Translations under genes and position numbers: made by a program
Part shown: piece after piece, positions 11,307-24,870 of the stretch
Position numbering within the stretch: position 1 is the stretch's first letter
Layout of the letters: each line of letters begins with the position of its first letter
Assembly: GCA_018697195.1 (NCBI GenBank)
Contig: CM031858.1
Location: forward strand, 125,509,221 to 125,573,220
Direction: 5' to 3'
Source of the DNA: Certhia americana
Taxonomy: Eukaryota > Chordata > Aves > Passeriformes > Certhiidae
Length of the DNA stretch: 64,000 nt
The notes under the pieces: model-generated
Seen by the model: only the letters and a program-made list of their open reading frames with translations
The model's database searches: none
Told to the model about the DNA's origin: nothing

Positions 11307-13319
11307 GGCATTGGTTTAGTAGTATAAAGGCAATTAGATTTAATACATGTCCTTTACCACTATATCAACAAGCTGTCACGTAACTCGTAGATCATACAGT
11401 AAATAAAATTAGCAAAATATTACATACATGGAAAACCAAACCTTTTAGCTCTTATTGTACAGAGACTTTCCAAAAGGAAGGCTACTGAAATGTCTGTTAC
11501 CTGAGAAATCTGTTTCACACTTAGAATCTTCCTGTGGGGAAAAATATAGATCTGAACTCATTAGTGACACAGTAGAAATTGCTGAAACATTGAAAAGATT
11601 TAAGAGAAAATGAAAGAAATAGGAAGAAGACATAAAAAAATAAACATCTCCATCATATAAAGAACTAATTATAGTAGCATTGGTTACTTTGGCAAATCGT
11701 CATTGGGATTGTAAGACATAATTGAACTTCCAGAAAACAAAGCAATTACCTCAGAAATTAATGTCAACTTTGTAGAATCTACCAGGAAGAAAAAATAGTG
11801 CTGGCACAAGCATACAGACGTGCTGTGAATTTCCTAGGCTTTGTTTTTATCTGGAGTTCCAAAATTGTCCTATTTCTTCTTGGAGCAAATAGACTCAGTG
11901 TGGTCTTGGTCAGAGCAATAACTACCATACACCGAGTTCATTCACAGACTGTATCAAAGCATGCAAGTACGTGAAAACCTTAGAAAGAAGGGGTGTATTT
12001 CACATGCAGAAGCTGCTCCCCAGTGTAAAATGAGGAACTGCAACCTCCTTAACTGGGTCACTTATGTTCAGGCATCTTACTATTCACAGAGATCCTGCAA
12101 GCAGGATATACAGCTTAAGTGTCCAAAGCAATTATTTATTGTCTCATACACACAGATGATAGAAATTCATGCTACTACTTAACACTAATTTGCTCACTGG
12201 CCCTGATGAGACACCAGATGAGTCTTTGCTGGCCAGGCAGTCATTAGTCAGCTGCAAAAGTGCTGCCTCCACTCCTTTCAGAGGTCTGATCCTCAGTCTT
12301 GCTAAATGCCTATCTACTGATTCTCTGTGTTTTTTTCTTAGGGTTTCATTGCTCAAGAAAACTTGCTAGGTTTTTTTCTGGTTTTGTGGGGTTTTTTTTG
12401 GGTTGACTTTTTTTTTGTTTCTTCCTTTAATTTTTAATTTGTAACTATTATTATCTTAATAATTTTACTTCTGTGTATGTTTTTGTTTTTCTTATCTTGC
12501 TTGGGTTCAATCTGTAGATTGAACATCAGCAGCAATTTTCTCTGGCAGAAAGCCACCCAGCTGTGCTATACAAAACTGGGGGTTTGATCACAGAGAAATA
12601 AACCCTCTTGCCATCGGTTTCAGGGTCTTATATGTCTGTGCTTCCCTGTCTGGAAACTTGATCAAGGTCATGTGCAGAGCTACAGTCATCTGGGTTGAAG
12701 ATACATATATATTCCTGAAATTATCTCAGTGCTTTTTCAGCTTCCTGATCTCTAACTCTTTTGTCTTACAGTCAGTCTGGCAAAATTCCAGAAAAACATC
12801 TGCAGCACTATTTTGAAATAAGTGTAATCTAAATCATAGATGGATGAATGAAAATTTGATAAAAGATGTTGTGCTTCTTTGTATGATGCTTTTTTATTCA
12901 TGCAGAATATAGAAATGATAGATGTCAAAAAGAAAATGTCAGCATCTACTCTTATACATTTTACTTCTTCTGTGTTTACCCATTGAATGAATCTTGCTTC
13001 AAAAGCGTTACACTTTTTTTAGCTTAATCAGTTCTGTCCAAAGGAGTCAATAGAAGTCAAGCTGTTCTTTTTTTCTTCTGTGGAATAGTCACTGGGTGAT
13101 GTGACCAATTCCCAATATGTGAATGCCAAGAGGAGGGAAGAAGTAATGAAAAAATAATACTTTTTGATCATCAAAGATAGTGGTGAGGACCAGGGGAAAA
13201 AAAGAACAGGTAACTTAGGTATTTATGTTATAATATTTATATCTGAACTATTGCCCCAAAGTCTCTATATATTCTGTGTGAGAGATTGTTTCATACAGGA
13301 GACATTATTTCTGCCCTGC
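11307..13319. other. AT-rich non-coding stretch
   Basis: No gene was recognised with confidence. It includes a weak exon-like block at 12516-12596, listed separately, and a T/G-rich run at 12365-12420. Confidence 0.5.
12516..12599 (+). other. Weak terminal-exon-like block
   Basis: A pyrimidine-rich run (about 12475-12500) precedes TCTGTAG. The + frame beginning at the following ATT stays open for 27 codons (IEHQQQFSLAESH..., then ...TGGLITEK) and stops at TAA. The acceptor's own TAG is the upstream in-frame stop. The protein is not recognised. The polypyrimidine tract is separated from the AG by a GGG-containing stretch, which weakens the site. The same position is a 9-bp inverted repeat (12505-12513 with 12516-12524). 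Confidence 0.15.
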
Positions 13320-14738
13320 AGCAATCATCTAAGCTAAATCAGATGGATTTTTCAGGTGAAGCCCCTGATTACTGGAAAAATGCAAACATCACACCCATTT
13401 AAAAAAGGGTGAAAATGAGGGCCCTGAAAACTACCAAATAATCAGTCTCACCTCTGTGCTTGGTAGGATCACAGACCCACTGCTCCTGGAAGCTCTTTCA
13501 AGGTACATGGAAGACAGAGGTGATTATACAGCAATCATGTGTTGACCAAGGACAGATCACACCTGCCTAATCTAGCAATGGAATGACTGTGTTGGTGGAT
13601 AAGGGCAGAGCAAATGATGTCATCTACTTTGATTTCTTTAAGGCCTTTGATGTGGTGCCATACAACGTTATTCCTTGCAAATTGGAGTTGATGGATTTGG
13701 GGTTGATGGATAGACTGATTGATGGACAAGGAATTGACTGGATGACCACATCCAAAGAGTTATGGTCAATAACTCAGTGTCCAAGTGGCAACCAGCAATA
13801 AGGAGTATCCCTCAGAGGTCCATACTGTGAGCAATGCTGTTCAATATCTTTGTTGATGGCACAGATGGTGGGACTGAATACACCTGCAGCAAGTTTGTGG
13901 GTGCCACTAAACTGAGTGCTGAAGTTGACACACTTGAGTGAAGGGATGCCATCCAGAGGGCCTGGACAGGCTTCAGTAGAATAACTTTTTGAAGTTCAAC
14001 AAGACAATTCCTGCACGTGAGTTGAGACAATCCCTGATATCATATAGACTGCAGGATAAATGGATAGACAGTAGTCCTGAAGAGAAGAACTTGGGGATAC
14101 AGGTGAATGAAAAACTGGCCTTGACCCAGCAATGTGCACTTGCAACCCAGAATGACAACCACACCCTGGGTTTCATGAAAATTCTTCTCTTCTACTGCAC
14201 TCTTGTGAGATTCCACCTGTAGATCTGCATTCAGTTCTGAGGCTGGCACTACAAGAAAGGAATGGAATGGTCAGAGTGGGTCCATGGGAGTGCCATGAAA
14301 ATGGTCAGAGAACTGGAATACCACTTCTATGCAGAAAGGATGAGACAGTTGTTCATCCTGGAGAAGGGAGGGCTCCAGGAAAACCTTATTGTGGTCTTTT
14401 ACTTTAAATGGGCTTGTAAGAAAGAAGAAGAGAACCTTTTTGTCAGGACATGTAGTGACAGGACAAGGAGCAATGATTTTAAACTGAAAGAGGGTAGGTT
14501 TAGACTGGATACATGGAAGAAATATTTTGAAATTGAGGGCTGTGAGATAATGGAACAGGTTACCCAGAGAGCCTGGTCAACAGCTACTTCCCCATATTTT
14601 GAAGTGTTCAAGGCCAGTTGATGGGACATTGAGCAATCTCATCTAGATCTAGTGGAAGATGTTTCTGTGCATTACAGTGGGGGCTGACCTATGTGGTCTT
14701 TAAAGGTCATTTACAATCTAAACAATCCTATGATTTTA
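13320..14738 (+). pseudogene. Longest CR1 LINE copy: decayed ORF2 reverse transcriptase plus 3' UTR
   Basis: CR1 ORF2 encodes an endonuclease and reverse transcriptase that copy the element's own RNA into the genome. Here only the RT half to the 3' end remains. The order is 'ACTGGAAAAATGCAAACATC AC', an RT catalytic-region block whose frame (13583-13801) still reads YFDFFKAFDVV (from the DFSKAFDTV-like motif), 'GGTGCCACTAAACTGAGTGC' in the FADDTK-like region, 'TGCCATCCAGAGGGCCTGGA CAGG', then 'GTGACAGGACAAGGAGCAAT G' and a worn tail 'AACAATCCTATGATTTTAG'. Stops and frameshifts break it throughout, and the FADD position has lost its catalytic DD spelling. It is 5'-truncated, with no endonuclease part. 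It cannot be active. Confidence 0.92.
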
Positions 14739-17491
14739 GATATGCTGCTTTCTGTTTGCTTAATGTAGTTAACTAAGTACTTTACATGGAGACCTTCAAT
14801 ACAGATGTCTAAAGTCAGGTGAATTGAATCCTATCCATAGTGTTTTTAATGACTAAATGAATATGTTTGATGTTGAAAAAAGAGATTAAAAAGGGAATAG
14901 AAGAAAGAATTATCTATGGAATTCCTTTCAATACTTGAAAGTGCTGTTCAGGGAAGAGGAGACTTGGCATATGTAATTGTTTTCTTATTTAAATTTTATT
15001 TCAAGGGAAATTTGGGGAAAAGTGTTCTTTTTAAATGTAAAAATGTAGCTGAAGAAATAAGGAAAGACCACAATGATTTTCTTCCTAATAATCCAAAATA
15101 ATTTCTTCCCTATATTATTCCTATTATATAACTAATATAAACCTACACCCTTTTAACTTGCAGCCATTAAGCTTTGTGCTGTTACAGCATGCCCATGTGT
15201 CCATGGCTAGGGCATAAAGTCAAATGCAAGGCCTGTGCTTCTCTGGGACAGCAACCATTAGGAAATCCTGAAGCCAGGAGTCAGTTTAGAGCTGCCACAC
15301 CTTCCATGCCAGAGTGACTGCATGGTGGGGTTCATGTTTTTCCTCTTCTGTAGGTCAGTCTCTTCATCTCACCTCCCCAGTTGATAAACAGTGAGTAAAA
15401 TGCCGATTTCAGCCTTAAACTCATATTATTTATCTATTAAACAATTTTTAAAAAAAAAAAAAAAAAAGCTAGCTTTCTTGGAATCTTAATATTTTCTAAG
15501 TTCATTACGGTCCTGGTGGTTAGAAAAGTGTGTGTGGATACTATGGATCTACCATACTAAGTAGATCCATAATTTGGTTCAGTTATCCTGATGGATACAC
15601 AAGCTATTGATATTCTTATATTTCACTAATACTTTACTGTTTAACTAAAACTTGCAAGAAAATACTAAAAAAAAATTACTGCTTTTTCATTTCTTTCCCT
15701 TTTAAGTGTTATTCTATACACTCTTGAAGTTCGTTAAGTATGTCATGAGAATTTTCTTATCTTGAGCATATAACTGCTCTCTTGTTTTCAGTTGGTATTT
15801 CAGTAGAATAGTTCTAAACATAGTTCCAGACAGTGAGTTTTTATTGATATCTTTTCAAAGGGATTTTGTTTAGAGAAAACAACAAAAAAAGCAAATAAAA
15901 ATATTGCCATATGAAGCAGGAAAAAGATAGCATTTAAACATGCAAGTTTTTAGAAACCTTGATTGCTGAGCTGGAACTGAAAAAAAAAATATTGGCCTGC
16001 TAAAAATATGTCATCAAAGAATTGTTTACCATTGAAGAAGCAAAGAGTATTCCTAAATATGGGAACATTTCAGTTATTGTAAGGAAGAGTCCTCATACAT
16101 TTTGGAAGCTTCCTACAGGTTTAGTTGTATATCTGTCGAAGTATTCCATATTGTTTAAGATAGAATACAAGATCTTGTGCAGATAAACATCAAGGTGATA
16201 AAAATGCTTTGTTTCAGTTTTGTCTAGCTTTACATTTTCTGGGATGAGAAGTGAAGCAGAAAAATCAAATACTATAAAGCTCATCCCTGACAAAACACTT
16301 TCTTGTGCTTGTCTTGTGTGGCCCTTAGTGCATCTGGAAATGTAGCAACTGTCCTATTCTTTCTGGACTTGAGTCCCCAGTGGGTGAGTGAAATTATCTT
16401 CTGTCTTGTTCATATGAGCATGCCTTATCTTTATTTTCTCTCTTGATTTGTTTAGTGTGAATTGATATTATGGATATTATCTGTGCTGTCGAGTCATCTC
16501 AAAACTCAGACTGGGAATTTAAGCTCAAACTTCCTGACTTTCCACATTGCCTATTTTGTAGTTCAGCCTCTGTCTCTGGCATGGTGTTATCTGGAGTTCA
16601 CTGATCTGGATCAGTGCCTGAGACTTCACAGTAGGCAGCAAGAGTGTGGACAAGGGCAGCAGGAGCTATGGGGTATCTCTGGAACAGGCAGAGCAGCAAA
16701 ACAAGGTGAAACTAGGCATGACATTGGGACTGGGCTGGGAGCGGGAAGTGCACACAAAAATGGAAAGAAGTGCTCCTTTTCCATAGCTGTAGAACAGCAA
16801 GGGATACAAGATATCCCAAAGAGAAAGATTTTGAAAACAGACAGTTTTTACTAATTAGAGACACTATCTTTTTTCAGAATTTGTACTTCTTGTCTCCTCA
16901 CACTGTTCTCTGGTTAGATCCAGGACAGTAATTTGACATCAGATTTAGAGTTTACCTTTTGAATAAATACAGTAAAGAGGAGAATTGAGATAGGAGATAA
17001 TTTGTCTGCCAGAGAAAAGTTCCTGGACATGGAAACCATAGTGAAATTCACTTAACCATCCATAGTTTATTTAAAAAACCCAAAACATTATGATTTCCTT
17101 TACTTTCATGATTTCAAGTGGGGTACCTTTTTCCCCAATATTTGATGTTTTAATTCTTATAGCATATCTATGTCAATGGCAATCTATTTACTTAATGTGA
17201 TATTAGAAGTGCTATACAGTAAAAAAATGAAAGAGTAAAATGTTCAGGTTTTATACGGCTATAAATATAGTTTCTAATAAATTTCTTATATTTTTACATA
17301 GATTTCATATAATAATCCAGTTATCTATGAACATTCTTTGTTAAACAGTGGGGTACTTACATATATATTTGCTTGAAGACTCATAAGAGAAAACTTATGT
17401 AATAAAAAACAGTGGGGCTGCCAGAGTATGATAATGTGTGATCATGCAAAGATCCTCACAGCTCTGACAGCTTTTCTCAAGAGCTTTCTTT
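14739..17491. other. AT-rich non-coding stretch
   Basis: It holds an A18 tract (15450-15467) and a perfect 11-bp stem hairpin (15542-15571). It also has a somewhat GC-richer patch at 16600-16760 that I could not assign to any family. No genes were recognised. Confidence 0.5.
15542..15571. repeat. Perfect 11-bp inverted repeat (hairpin)
   Basis: TATGGATCTAC (15542-15552) and GTAGATCCATA (15561-15571) are exact reverse complements separated by the 8-nt loop CATACTAA. No transposon ends or coding context were seen around it. Confidence 0.9.
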
Positions 17492-17690
17492 TATCATAGA
17501 AATACAGAAGCATTTAGGTTGGAAAAGATATTTAAGATCATTGAATCCAAGCATTAAACCAGCACTGCCAAGCCCACCTCTAAACTGTGTCTCTACATGC
17601 CTTTTAAGTATTTCCAGGCAAGGTGACTTAGATATTTTTAAAATATCCTCACTAGTATCCACATGTTGCTTCATTGCTTAATTAACTTCC
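17492..17690 (-). repeat. CR1 LINE 3' fragment (different subfamily)
   Basis: On + it opens 'TATCATAGAAATACAGAAGC ATTTAGGTTGGAAAAGATAT', then 'AAGATCATTGAATCCAAGCA TTAAACCAGCACTGCCAAGC CC' and 'CATGCCTTTTAAGTATTTCC AGG'. This is the CR1 group whose reverse 3' end reads AAGGTTGGAAAAGACCT...CCAACCATCAACCC. It is heavily mutated. Confidence 0.78.
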
Positions 17691-20070
17691 AGATGACAAC
17701 ATAAGTTACTCATGAATTTCAGGACTCAGTTGAAATGAGGCCATAGGAATGAGAATACTGGAAACTGGATCTATGATGAAATGCAGTATTTAAAAGGGAA
17801 GACAATATAATCTGGCACAACAATTTTGTATGTTCAAATCACTGCTGGCTGTTCAATTTATTGCTTATATTCTTACCTTACTTATATTCCACCTTACTTA
17901 AATTCTTAAATCCTAGTTTGCTCTCCTTGAACTGCCTTTCTTTCCTGCATGAAGAAGTGTACTAAAATTAAACAAATATATGGCCCAAGAGTGATTATGT
18001 ATAAGCAGTTTTTCTTCATTTCAGTGCTGGTTGTTTATGAAATATGCATGAGGCACAAAATTTGCATCTGCAGATGTACACACATTGCAGATCCTGCATC
18101 TGTTGGTTAAAATCAAAACAAAACAACAGTAACAAGAATTATCAAAAACAGCAAATGGAAAACTTCCCCTTCAGAATCTCTTCAACTAAATCTTCGGGGA
18201 ATATTCAATGCAATATGCTCTTTGTAATGTGGTTGAGTTTTAGTTTGTTTGTTTTTTTTTTTAATTCCTGGTCTTTCTGAACCAACAACTAGAAATGAAG
18301 CTTTTGTAGCAACCTGTGACAAACAGTTGTGTTCATTGTGTGTTGAAATATTACCTTGTTGTCTAATCACCATGACTTTAGCGGCTTTGATTCTTGGATG
18401 GCTTCAGTGACTGACATGAGCAGAGTTGTTCAATCTGTGATATAATTTATGATGCTTTGCTTTCTAATGTGATGAAGTTTGTAAGAAAAAAAGAAACCCC
18501 AAGGATATTTATAATCAAAACATGCAGATGCATCCCTCCAGGTTTGTCACAATCTGTGGCATTCTTTGCTGGCATAATTCCATGATTACATAGTACTGAA
18601 TGTCAAGTTACACAAGAAAGGCACTTCTCACTGCAATATCTGTGTTACTCTGCATTAGGAGGCTGACAGGTAAGAAGAAATGAAAGGTCTTATGCTCTGT
18701 GAATATCTAGGACAAGTTGCATTGTAAAATTTCATTGATAATTAAAGTAGTGATAGAGCTTAACGAGACTATAAAAATTGTACGGTTATTTTAAAGTTGA
18801 GATTTTAAACCTATTTCAGAAATCCAACATTAAAAATGTATTTTGCACATTTAATTACATAATTTGTTTAAACAATTTTCAGGGTGGCTAGAGGTTTTCA
18901 TAAGGATGTTTTCTACTTCTGCACAAATTCACCTTCCTTCCTGTTATTAAAGAAATTCTAATAAGATTAAGATTAGGTTAAGCATAACCTGAAGATTTCA
19001 GATGTTATTTCTCTGGCAAGATGAAAAAGAGAGTTCCTTTTACAAAAGAGAGTTCTTTTTTACAAAAGAATGTTCAGATGGAACAGAAGGCAGCAGCTTT
19101 TTTCAACTTTTGCTGCATCCCACGACTTTTTTTGGACTCCTTTTGTCCACTGAAGTATGCTTTTTTCCCAAGGGGTCTCATTCTGAACACATTCAAAATA
19201 GATGCCACTAGAGCCATAGATTGCAATGATTGTGGCTTTGGTGTGATGATATGTATCTAAGAGGATTTTAATATTTCTAAAGTAACTAGAAGCAAATCTT
19301 TTCGATAATTAATATAGAATGTGAGTAATTGTGCCTTGGTCCTTTTTCACTTGATAAACTTTGGATAATGTAAGTTAACTGTGGGAAGATCTTGGAGGAT
19401 GCAAGCAGTCCTCTGTATATCAGCAAAGTCTGTGAAATGATTAAAAATGTCCAATGCTACTGTGGAAATCTAAGTGTGATATAGCCAGGTTTTTTTGCAC
19501 TATGATCAAAAGTCTGGACAAAATATGACTAGTTGTATCTAATTTTATATGTGAGAGAACATGAGAAGCCAGAAAATCCAGTTGTAAACAGCTTTAACTG
19601 TTTTTTCTGTTCCTAAAACTCAGGGTTTTATAGATTAAGAGTCATAGTTTTCAAAAAATTCTGTAGGAAACATATGTCCACTACCCACTGAAGCACAAGA
19701 TCACCTAGCAGCAGTTAAAGCTCCTGTGGAGGACTGGGAAGAAAAAAAAAAAGCCAAAACCATTTTATTTTTCTTTTGCAATAACTCTCTCAATATAAGA
19801 ATGTTTCACATTAGAATTAAGAGGCCAAAAACCTTCTACCTTTATTTTATTTTAAATAGAAGCAAATCAACAAGGTCTAGGAGGTCTACTAATAAGCTGA
19901 ATAAGATTATGATGGAACTTGGTTCCATCCAAACTCTTGTCCTCACATGATCTTGATGCAGTTATAGTTGTATCAGATTGTCTTTACAATTTGTCAAGTA
20001 TTTTCTGTCTTTAATATGCTGAAACAATTTCACACTATTTCACTAAGGGATTATTTAAACAAGTAGCTGT
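17691..20070. other. AT-rich non-coding stretch
   Basis: Nothing was recognised except a two-copy 19/20-bp tandem repeat at 19029-19067 (GAGAGTTCCTTTTACAAAA-like). Open frames at 18044-18280 and 19002-19260 show no domain. Confidence 0.5.
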
Positions 20071-20708
20071 TGTGGAAACCCAGAAGGTAAGGGGCTAACG
20101 TGTACATGTCTCACAGCAGTAATAACCAGGTAGCCATGGAATCAATCCAGGGCTGCTGGTAAGAATATGCTGTGCAAACAGGCAAGAAAGAACAGGATGC
20201 AACTGGAGATGGGGGCTATATGATGTAGGGCAGCACTTTTCTGGACAAAAGAAAAAAAAAATCTGTCTCTTGGAGATAAGCCCAACACACTGCAGCACAA
20301 TTTCAGGAATGAGGTCAAGGATCAGGTATGGACTGACTGACTGAGGTCAGTCCAGCTGGGGGCAATCAAGACCACCAAAAACCCCCAAAGCCCTTCAGCC
20401 CGTTTCCAGGATGGTCTCGAAGAATGAACTGCAGATGAAAACTAATTAGCATAGAAAGTGAAAAACATAGCCCCGGGGTGGGGAAAACTTTGCTATAAAA
20501 AGGAACTCTCACAGAGCCCAGGTGGTGCACCTCCAGGACCCTGGACACCACATCAGCTGTGTCAGTGCTGGAGCCAAGACTGATAATCATTCTTTCTTCC
20601 TTCATTGTTCTATTGAAGTTTGAGAAATAACCCTTACATTTTAGTGACAACCTTGTTGAAAGCTTATCTTTTTCTCCGATTATCTTTCTTCTGTAGGTTA
20701 AGGTCACA
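20071..20708 (+). mobile_element. Probable solo LTR with TATA box
   Basis: A GC-richer block in AT-rich surroundings begins TGTGG (20071) and ends TCACA (20708), giving short TGTG/CACA inverted ends. It contains an LTR-like promoter: a TATAAAA box (20494-20500) followed after about 25-30 bp by a GC-rich leader (GAGCCCAGGTGGTGCACCTC), then 'GAGAAATAACCCTTACA', a possible polyadenylation/R-U5 region. Flanks GCTGT (20066-20070) and GCTAC (20709-20713) match at 3 of 5 positions, so the target duplication is weak. No gag, pol or env sequence adjoins it. I do not recognise the family, and the exact ends could shift by a few bases. Confidence 0.6.
20494..20500 (+). promoter_or_regulatory. TATA box of the LTR
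   Basis: TATAAAA sits inside the putative LTR, 25-30 bp before a GC-rich stretch where transcription would start. Its position about two-thirds along the LTR fits a U3/R boundary. Activity is not implied. Confidence 0.5.
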
Positions 20709-23700
20709 GCTACCTGGACTCAATAGTTTACACTCCTTTTGCTAGATGTCAATTATTTCTAATTCTTCTTCTAAAAAACTCATCTCAGGTGTGTTAATAT
20801 TTCTCAGAAATATGTTGATGAAGTTGTTTAATAGGTTTTCTCTTACATCTTTTTTTTTACCTGCAGCTAAAAGAATTATTAAATCATAAAATTTCCTGGC
20901 AAGGTACTTGTTTAAAATTATGTCCTTAAAAATATGTGAATATGTATGCTCTATAAACTGCTCTAGAAAAAACAAGGCACACTTTTAGGGCTAATAGTAT
21001 GCTGGCGTTTTCAAATGTTACTGAAAATGGGTTTTGGTATTTGTTGGCTAAGTTAAAATTCTATTGAAAACTCCTATCATTTTTTAAAATTAAAACATGC
21101 TATACTGAAGGAATGACATGCAATATTTAAAGAAATTCCAAATTTTTTTTTTTTTTTTATTTTTTTTTTTTAATTTGTGGTATTTTTGCTCAATTTTTTT
21201 TTTTCAGTATTAGTACATATAGAATGGTAGCAGCCTATCATATTAAATTCTGTCACAAACATATATTTTATCATCATACTGAAATACCAGAATTTCTTCC
21301 ACCAGAACTGGAAGGATTCCTTGGAAAATCAATGGAAATGTCTTATCCCTTACTGCATTACAAAGGTCCATTTATAAATATATCAAGCACATCTTTCCAG
21401 AACAAATCACACACTGCCCCTTTGCAATGACACAGTTGGAAGCCTGGTGTCTTGAGTATGAGAATGAGGATTAATTTGAAGAACTGTTGTTTTCATAATT
21501 CTAATTTTAGTATAGATTTCTTTTACTAAAATATAATAATCTATTGCCTCTGCCATATATTTTTCCTCATGACTTGATTTTGTAAGTAATAAAATACTTA
21601 AAGTAGAAATTTCTTTGCAAGATATTCTGAAAAAAGACATAGAAAAAATATCAAAGATCAGAAAGAAATTAAAAGCACCCAATATTTATTGTTTCGCTCA
21701 GGAACTATGAAGTTAAGAGAAAAAATCATCATCATTTGTTGTCCTTCTGACAATCTTTGACAGTATAAATTTGACAACAATGCCTAAACCAGAAGACAAG
21801 ATCAGAACAAGAACTTGAGGATAGTAACTAAAAGGTCTTCTCAATGTCTTACATTACTTCTCTGAAACTAATCCATCAGCTCAGGAAAGATGCAATCTCT
21901 ACCTACTTCCTAAATTTGCAACAATTTGCAAAAATCATTGCAGTCGTAAGAAGGTAAGCATATAGGTCAGACGTAGATTCATCCTGTGATGTATTAGTTA
22001 ACCTCCTATGGCATGTTGTTTCTTATCCTTCTCACGTTCGATTTTGAAAAGGAGTCCAGATAAATTAGTATTTTCAGAAAATGCTAAATTTCTAAGTTAT
22101 CATCTGTTATTATGGAAAACATCTTCCTAATTTCATTTGACAGCACGGACCTAATTGTCACAAGGATAGGCCATAGACAACAAATATCAAGAAATAAGGT
22201 CCTGTAGTGTTGAATGACAAGTAGAAAACAGGATTTAGCAAAGATTTTGTAAGAAAAGATTTCCTCCCTAATGGGAACTCAGTCTCCTTACCACCAAACA
22301 TCAAAATATTTGTACAGCCATGAAAAGGAGGACTGACATGACATTTCGGTGCTGCTTTTATGACAGTTTAAAACATTTTAAAGGACTTCCTTTCTGCATG
22401 CAGCCAAATGCCCAGTCCAACCCACATCTACATTAATGCAATGGCAAGGCTGCAGAGTACAAAGGGACAAAAGGTGAGGAAATGTGAAAGTAGAGTTTGC
22501 AGCACAGCACTTGAGCTTTCTGTGGATGATACAGGCTTGCACACATGGGTATTTGTCATATGTTAGATAATGTCACCAGAATGGCAGGGAGACATTTTTA
22601 GCTCTCAGAGGAATTTTTAACCCTCCTCTTCCCCTAAGGCATCTTCTAACCCTTGTTTCTGCCTCCTAGTTACCAGATGTGTGCAACTGTTCTCCCTGGA
22701 CTGTGAGAAGAGCTATCAGCTTGGATCATGCACAATTGTTTTAAGTTGATGTCCCTTTCCTACCCTGCATCTGCTACAGGACACAGAAGATAAGAAGGAC
22801 TCACAGTTGGACGCAATCTCTCCGCTTGCCCTAAGCCAGTGCAACCCCCCAGGCATTATATTTCTTGAACTTGATGTAAGACTCTGTTAAGTATCCACTG
22901 ATATCTACTGACATTTGTATAATTCTGCAGTTCAAGAGTCTGACTGTCTTCAGCATTTATTAATTAGTATGAGCCAAAGTTTCAGCAGGAAGACACCATT
23001 TACGTTCCAGAGAATGAAGACAATGCATGGAATTAACAAGGCAAGGTTTATGAGGAAATGTAACATATTTCATTTCATTTTAATAAAGGCTATTCTTTCT
23101 GCTTACAGATTTTGCCCTGTTTTTACCACTAGACCAAGCAGAACTCAGTGTCTATTTTTCCAGTCAGATAGGAATCACAAGCTCGAATCAGGTTCTTGGC
23201 CTCCATTTAGGAAATTAGTGTTTTTATAACAGGAAATAAATTCTTTTCCTTTCTTGGTAGCACATGAATGTTTCTGAAATGAGGAAGAGCGTTATCAGAA
23301 TTTGTCCTGTCTTGGTTCAGCCTACAGCCCATTCTTCATGCCTTTGTCATTTGATTATCTTGATCAAGGTGATTAAGGGCTTTATATTTTGCCTCCCCAA
23401 TTTTCTGTCTTTGTGAATGCTGACATGGAGGAATAAAGAACAGAGAACTTCAAAACAATCCCCACAACCCAAATTCAGACTCCTACCTACACCAGAGACA
23501 GAAAAAGAGTGACGCTGAGTCTGAGCATTTCTGAATCTTTTTAGGCTTTCTTTCAGTGCTTCTCAGAAATGTGGATATTTTCAGACTACAAGTGGAGGAA
23601 GTTAGATTGCTCTGGCATTGCTCATTCAATATCCACTACTTTATGATAAAAGAGATTATTAAAGAAAGCTGTGATGTGTCAATGCACAGCAAAATTGCAC

Positions 23701-24870
23701 TCAACCCAAGGATAAATGTGCATAAACCATGCATCTCCTTTTTCCATTCTAGCATTTATATATTATTTATGTCTGCACTGAGAAAATGAGAAGGATATCA
23801 ATAAATTATTTTTTAATGTCACTTAACAGTATTTCAGCATCTACTTTCCTGCTACAGGCCACTAACAACAAGTTTTTATATACGCTAATTCTGAAGAGAA
23901 CAATAACTAGATGATCTTCTGATCTTATCATAGCATACTATTATGCTGTGTTGTGATCAAATATAAAGCTAAAAAATTAAATATAAAGTAGCCTGGGAAT
24001 TTCCTAGGGAGAAATAACAACAGAAGCCATACTTATGTGTCTGTCCTTAGATTTTTGTCTTTTGGGCAGAGTCAGAACCTGAGAAAGAAAGCATGTCTCC
24101 TTTTAATTTATTTCACTACAAAAATCACTTTCCATTCTGTTGAGTGCTGACTATGTAGTCTTCCATAAGCAAATTCTAACTATTTTGCTTAGGAAGTAAT
24201 AGTGTATCAGGCTAAATATGATGCTGTGCTGAAATATTTCTCTCTTTTTCCAGAAATGATTTTAATCAAGCCACCAGGCTGTCTAAGCCTGCTATACAAC
24301 AATGTCCAACAACATGGATGATTATGAATTTAAGCTCTGAGCAAAGCATGAAGTATGGGAACTGTAAATGTAAACATTTCAATTAGAAAATGGCACATAG
24401 GAATTTCTAGCCCCTTCAACAGCATCTGTTGCCTTTGCTAGGAGAGTGGCAGTAATTTTACAATGCCTTGTAGAACCCCAAACCCTGCATGAATTAGTGG
24501 ACATTAAAGAATTAAAGGTGCATTACTTCTATATGTTCTTAACAGAGTTAAGAAAACTTGTATCTCTATTTATTTCTTCCAGGCCAAATGAAGTGACCAG
24601 GTAGCTTGAATAAGAATTTCTTATACAGCAGAATGAATAATTTATTCTTTGATTTCTTACTAAACAAGAAAAATAGAAAAAAAGGGGGAAAAAAAAAAAG
24701 CGCTGCTGAAGTATCATGGCAAACAATTTTTCTCTGCTTGGAATAACAATAAAAAACACCTGGGGCCTTGATCTAAATAGTTCATTCCACTGAAACCAAC
24801 TTTTTTTTTTTTCTATTTAAAGTTTCTGAGAGACTTTGTTAGTAACATGAAGCACAGAAATAAACTTTAG
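20709..24870. other. AT-rich non-coding stretch
   Basis: It contains a T16-A-T12 tract (21143-21171). No RNA gene, exon or repeat family was recognised. Open frames such as 21407-21682 and 22915-23229 have no domains. Confidence 0.5.

Noticed and set aside
15450..15467. A18 tract as the tail of a processed pseudogene
   Set aside because: No gene-like sequence or polyadenylation signal directly precedes it and no flanking target duplication was found.
20366..20707. 113-codon minus-strand frame
   Set aside because: It lies wholly in the putative LTR, with the TATA box on the other strand. No domain was recognised.
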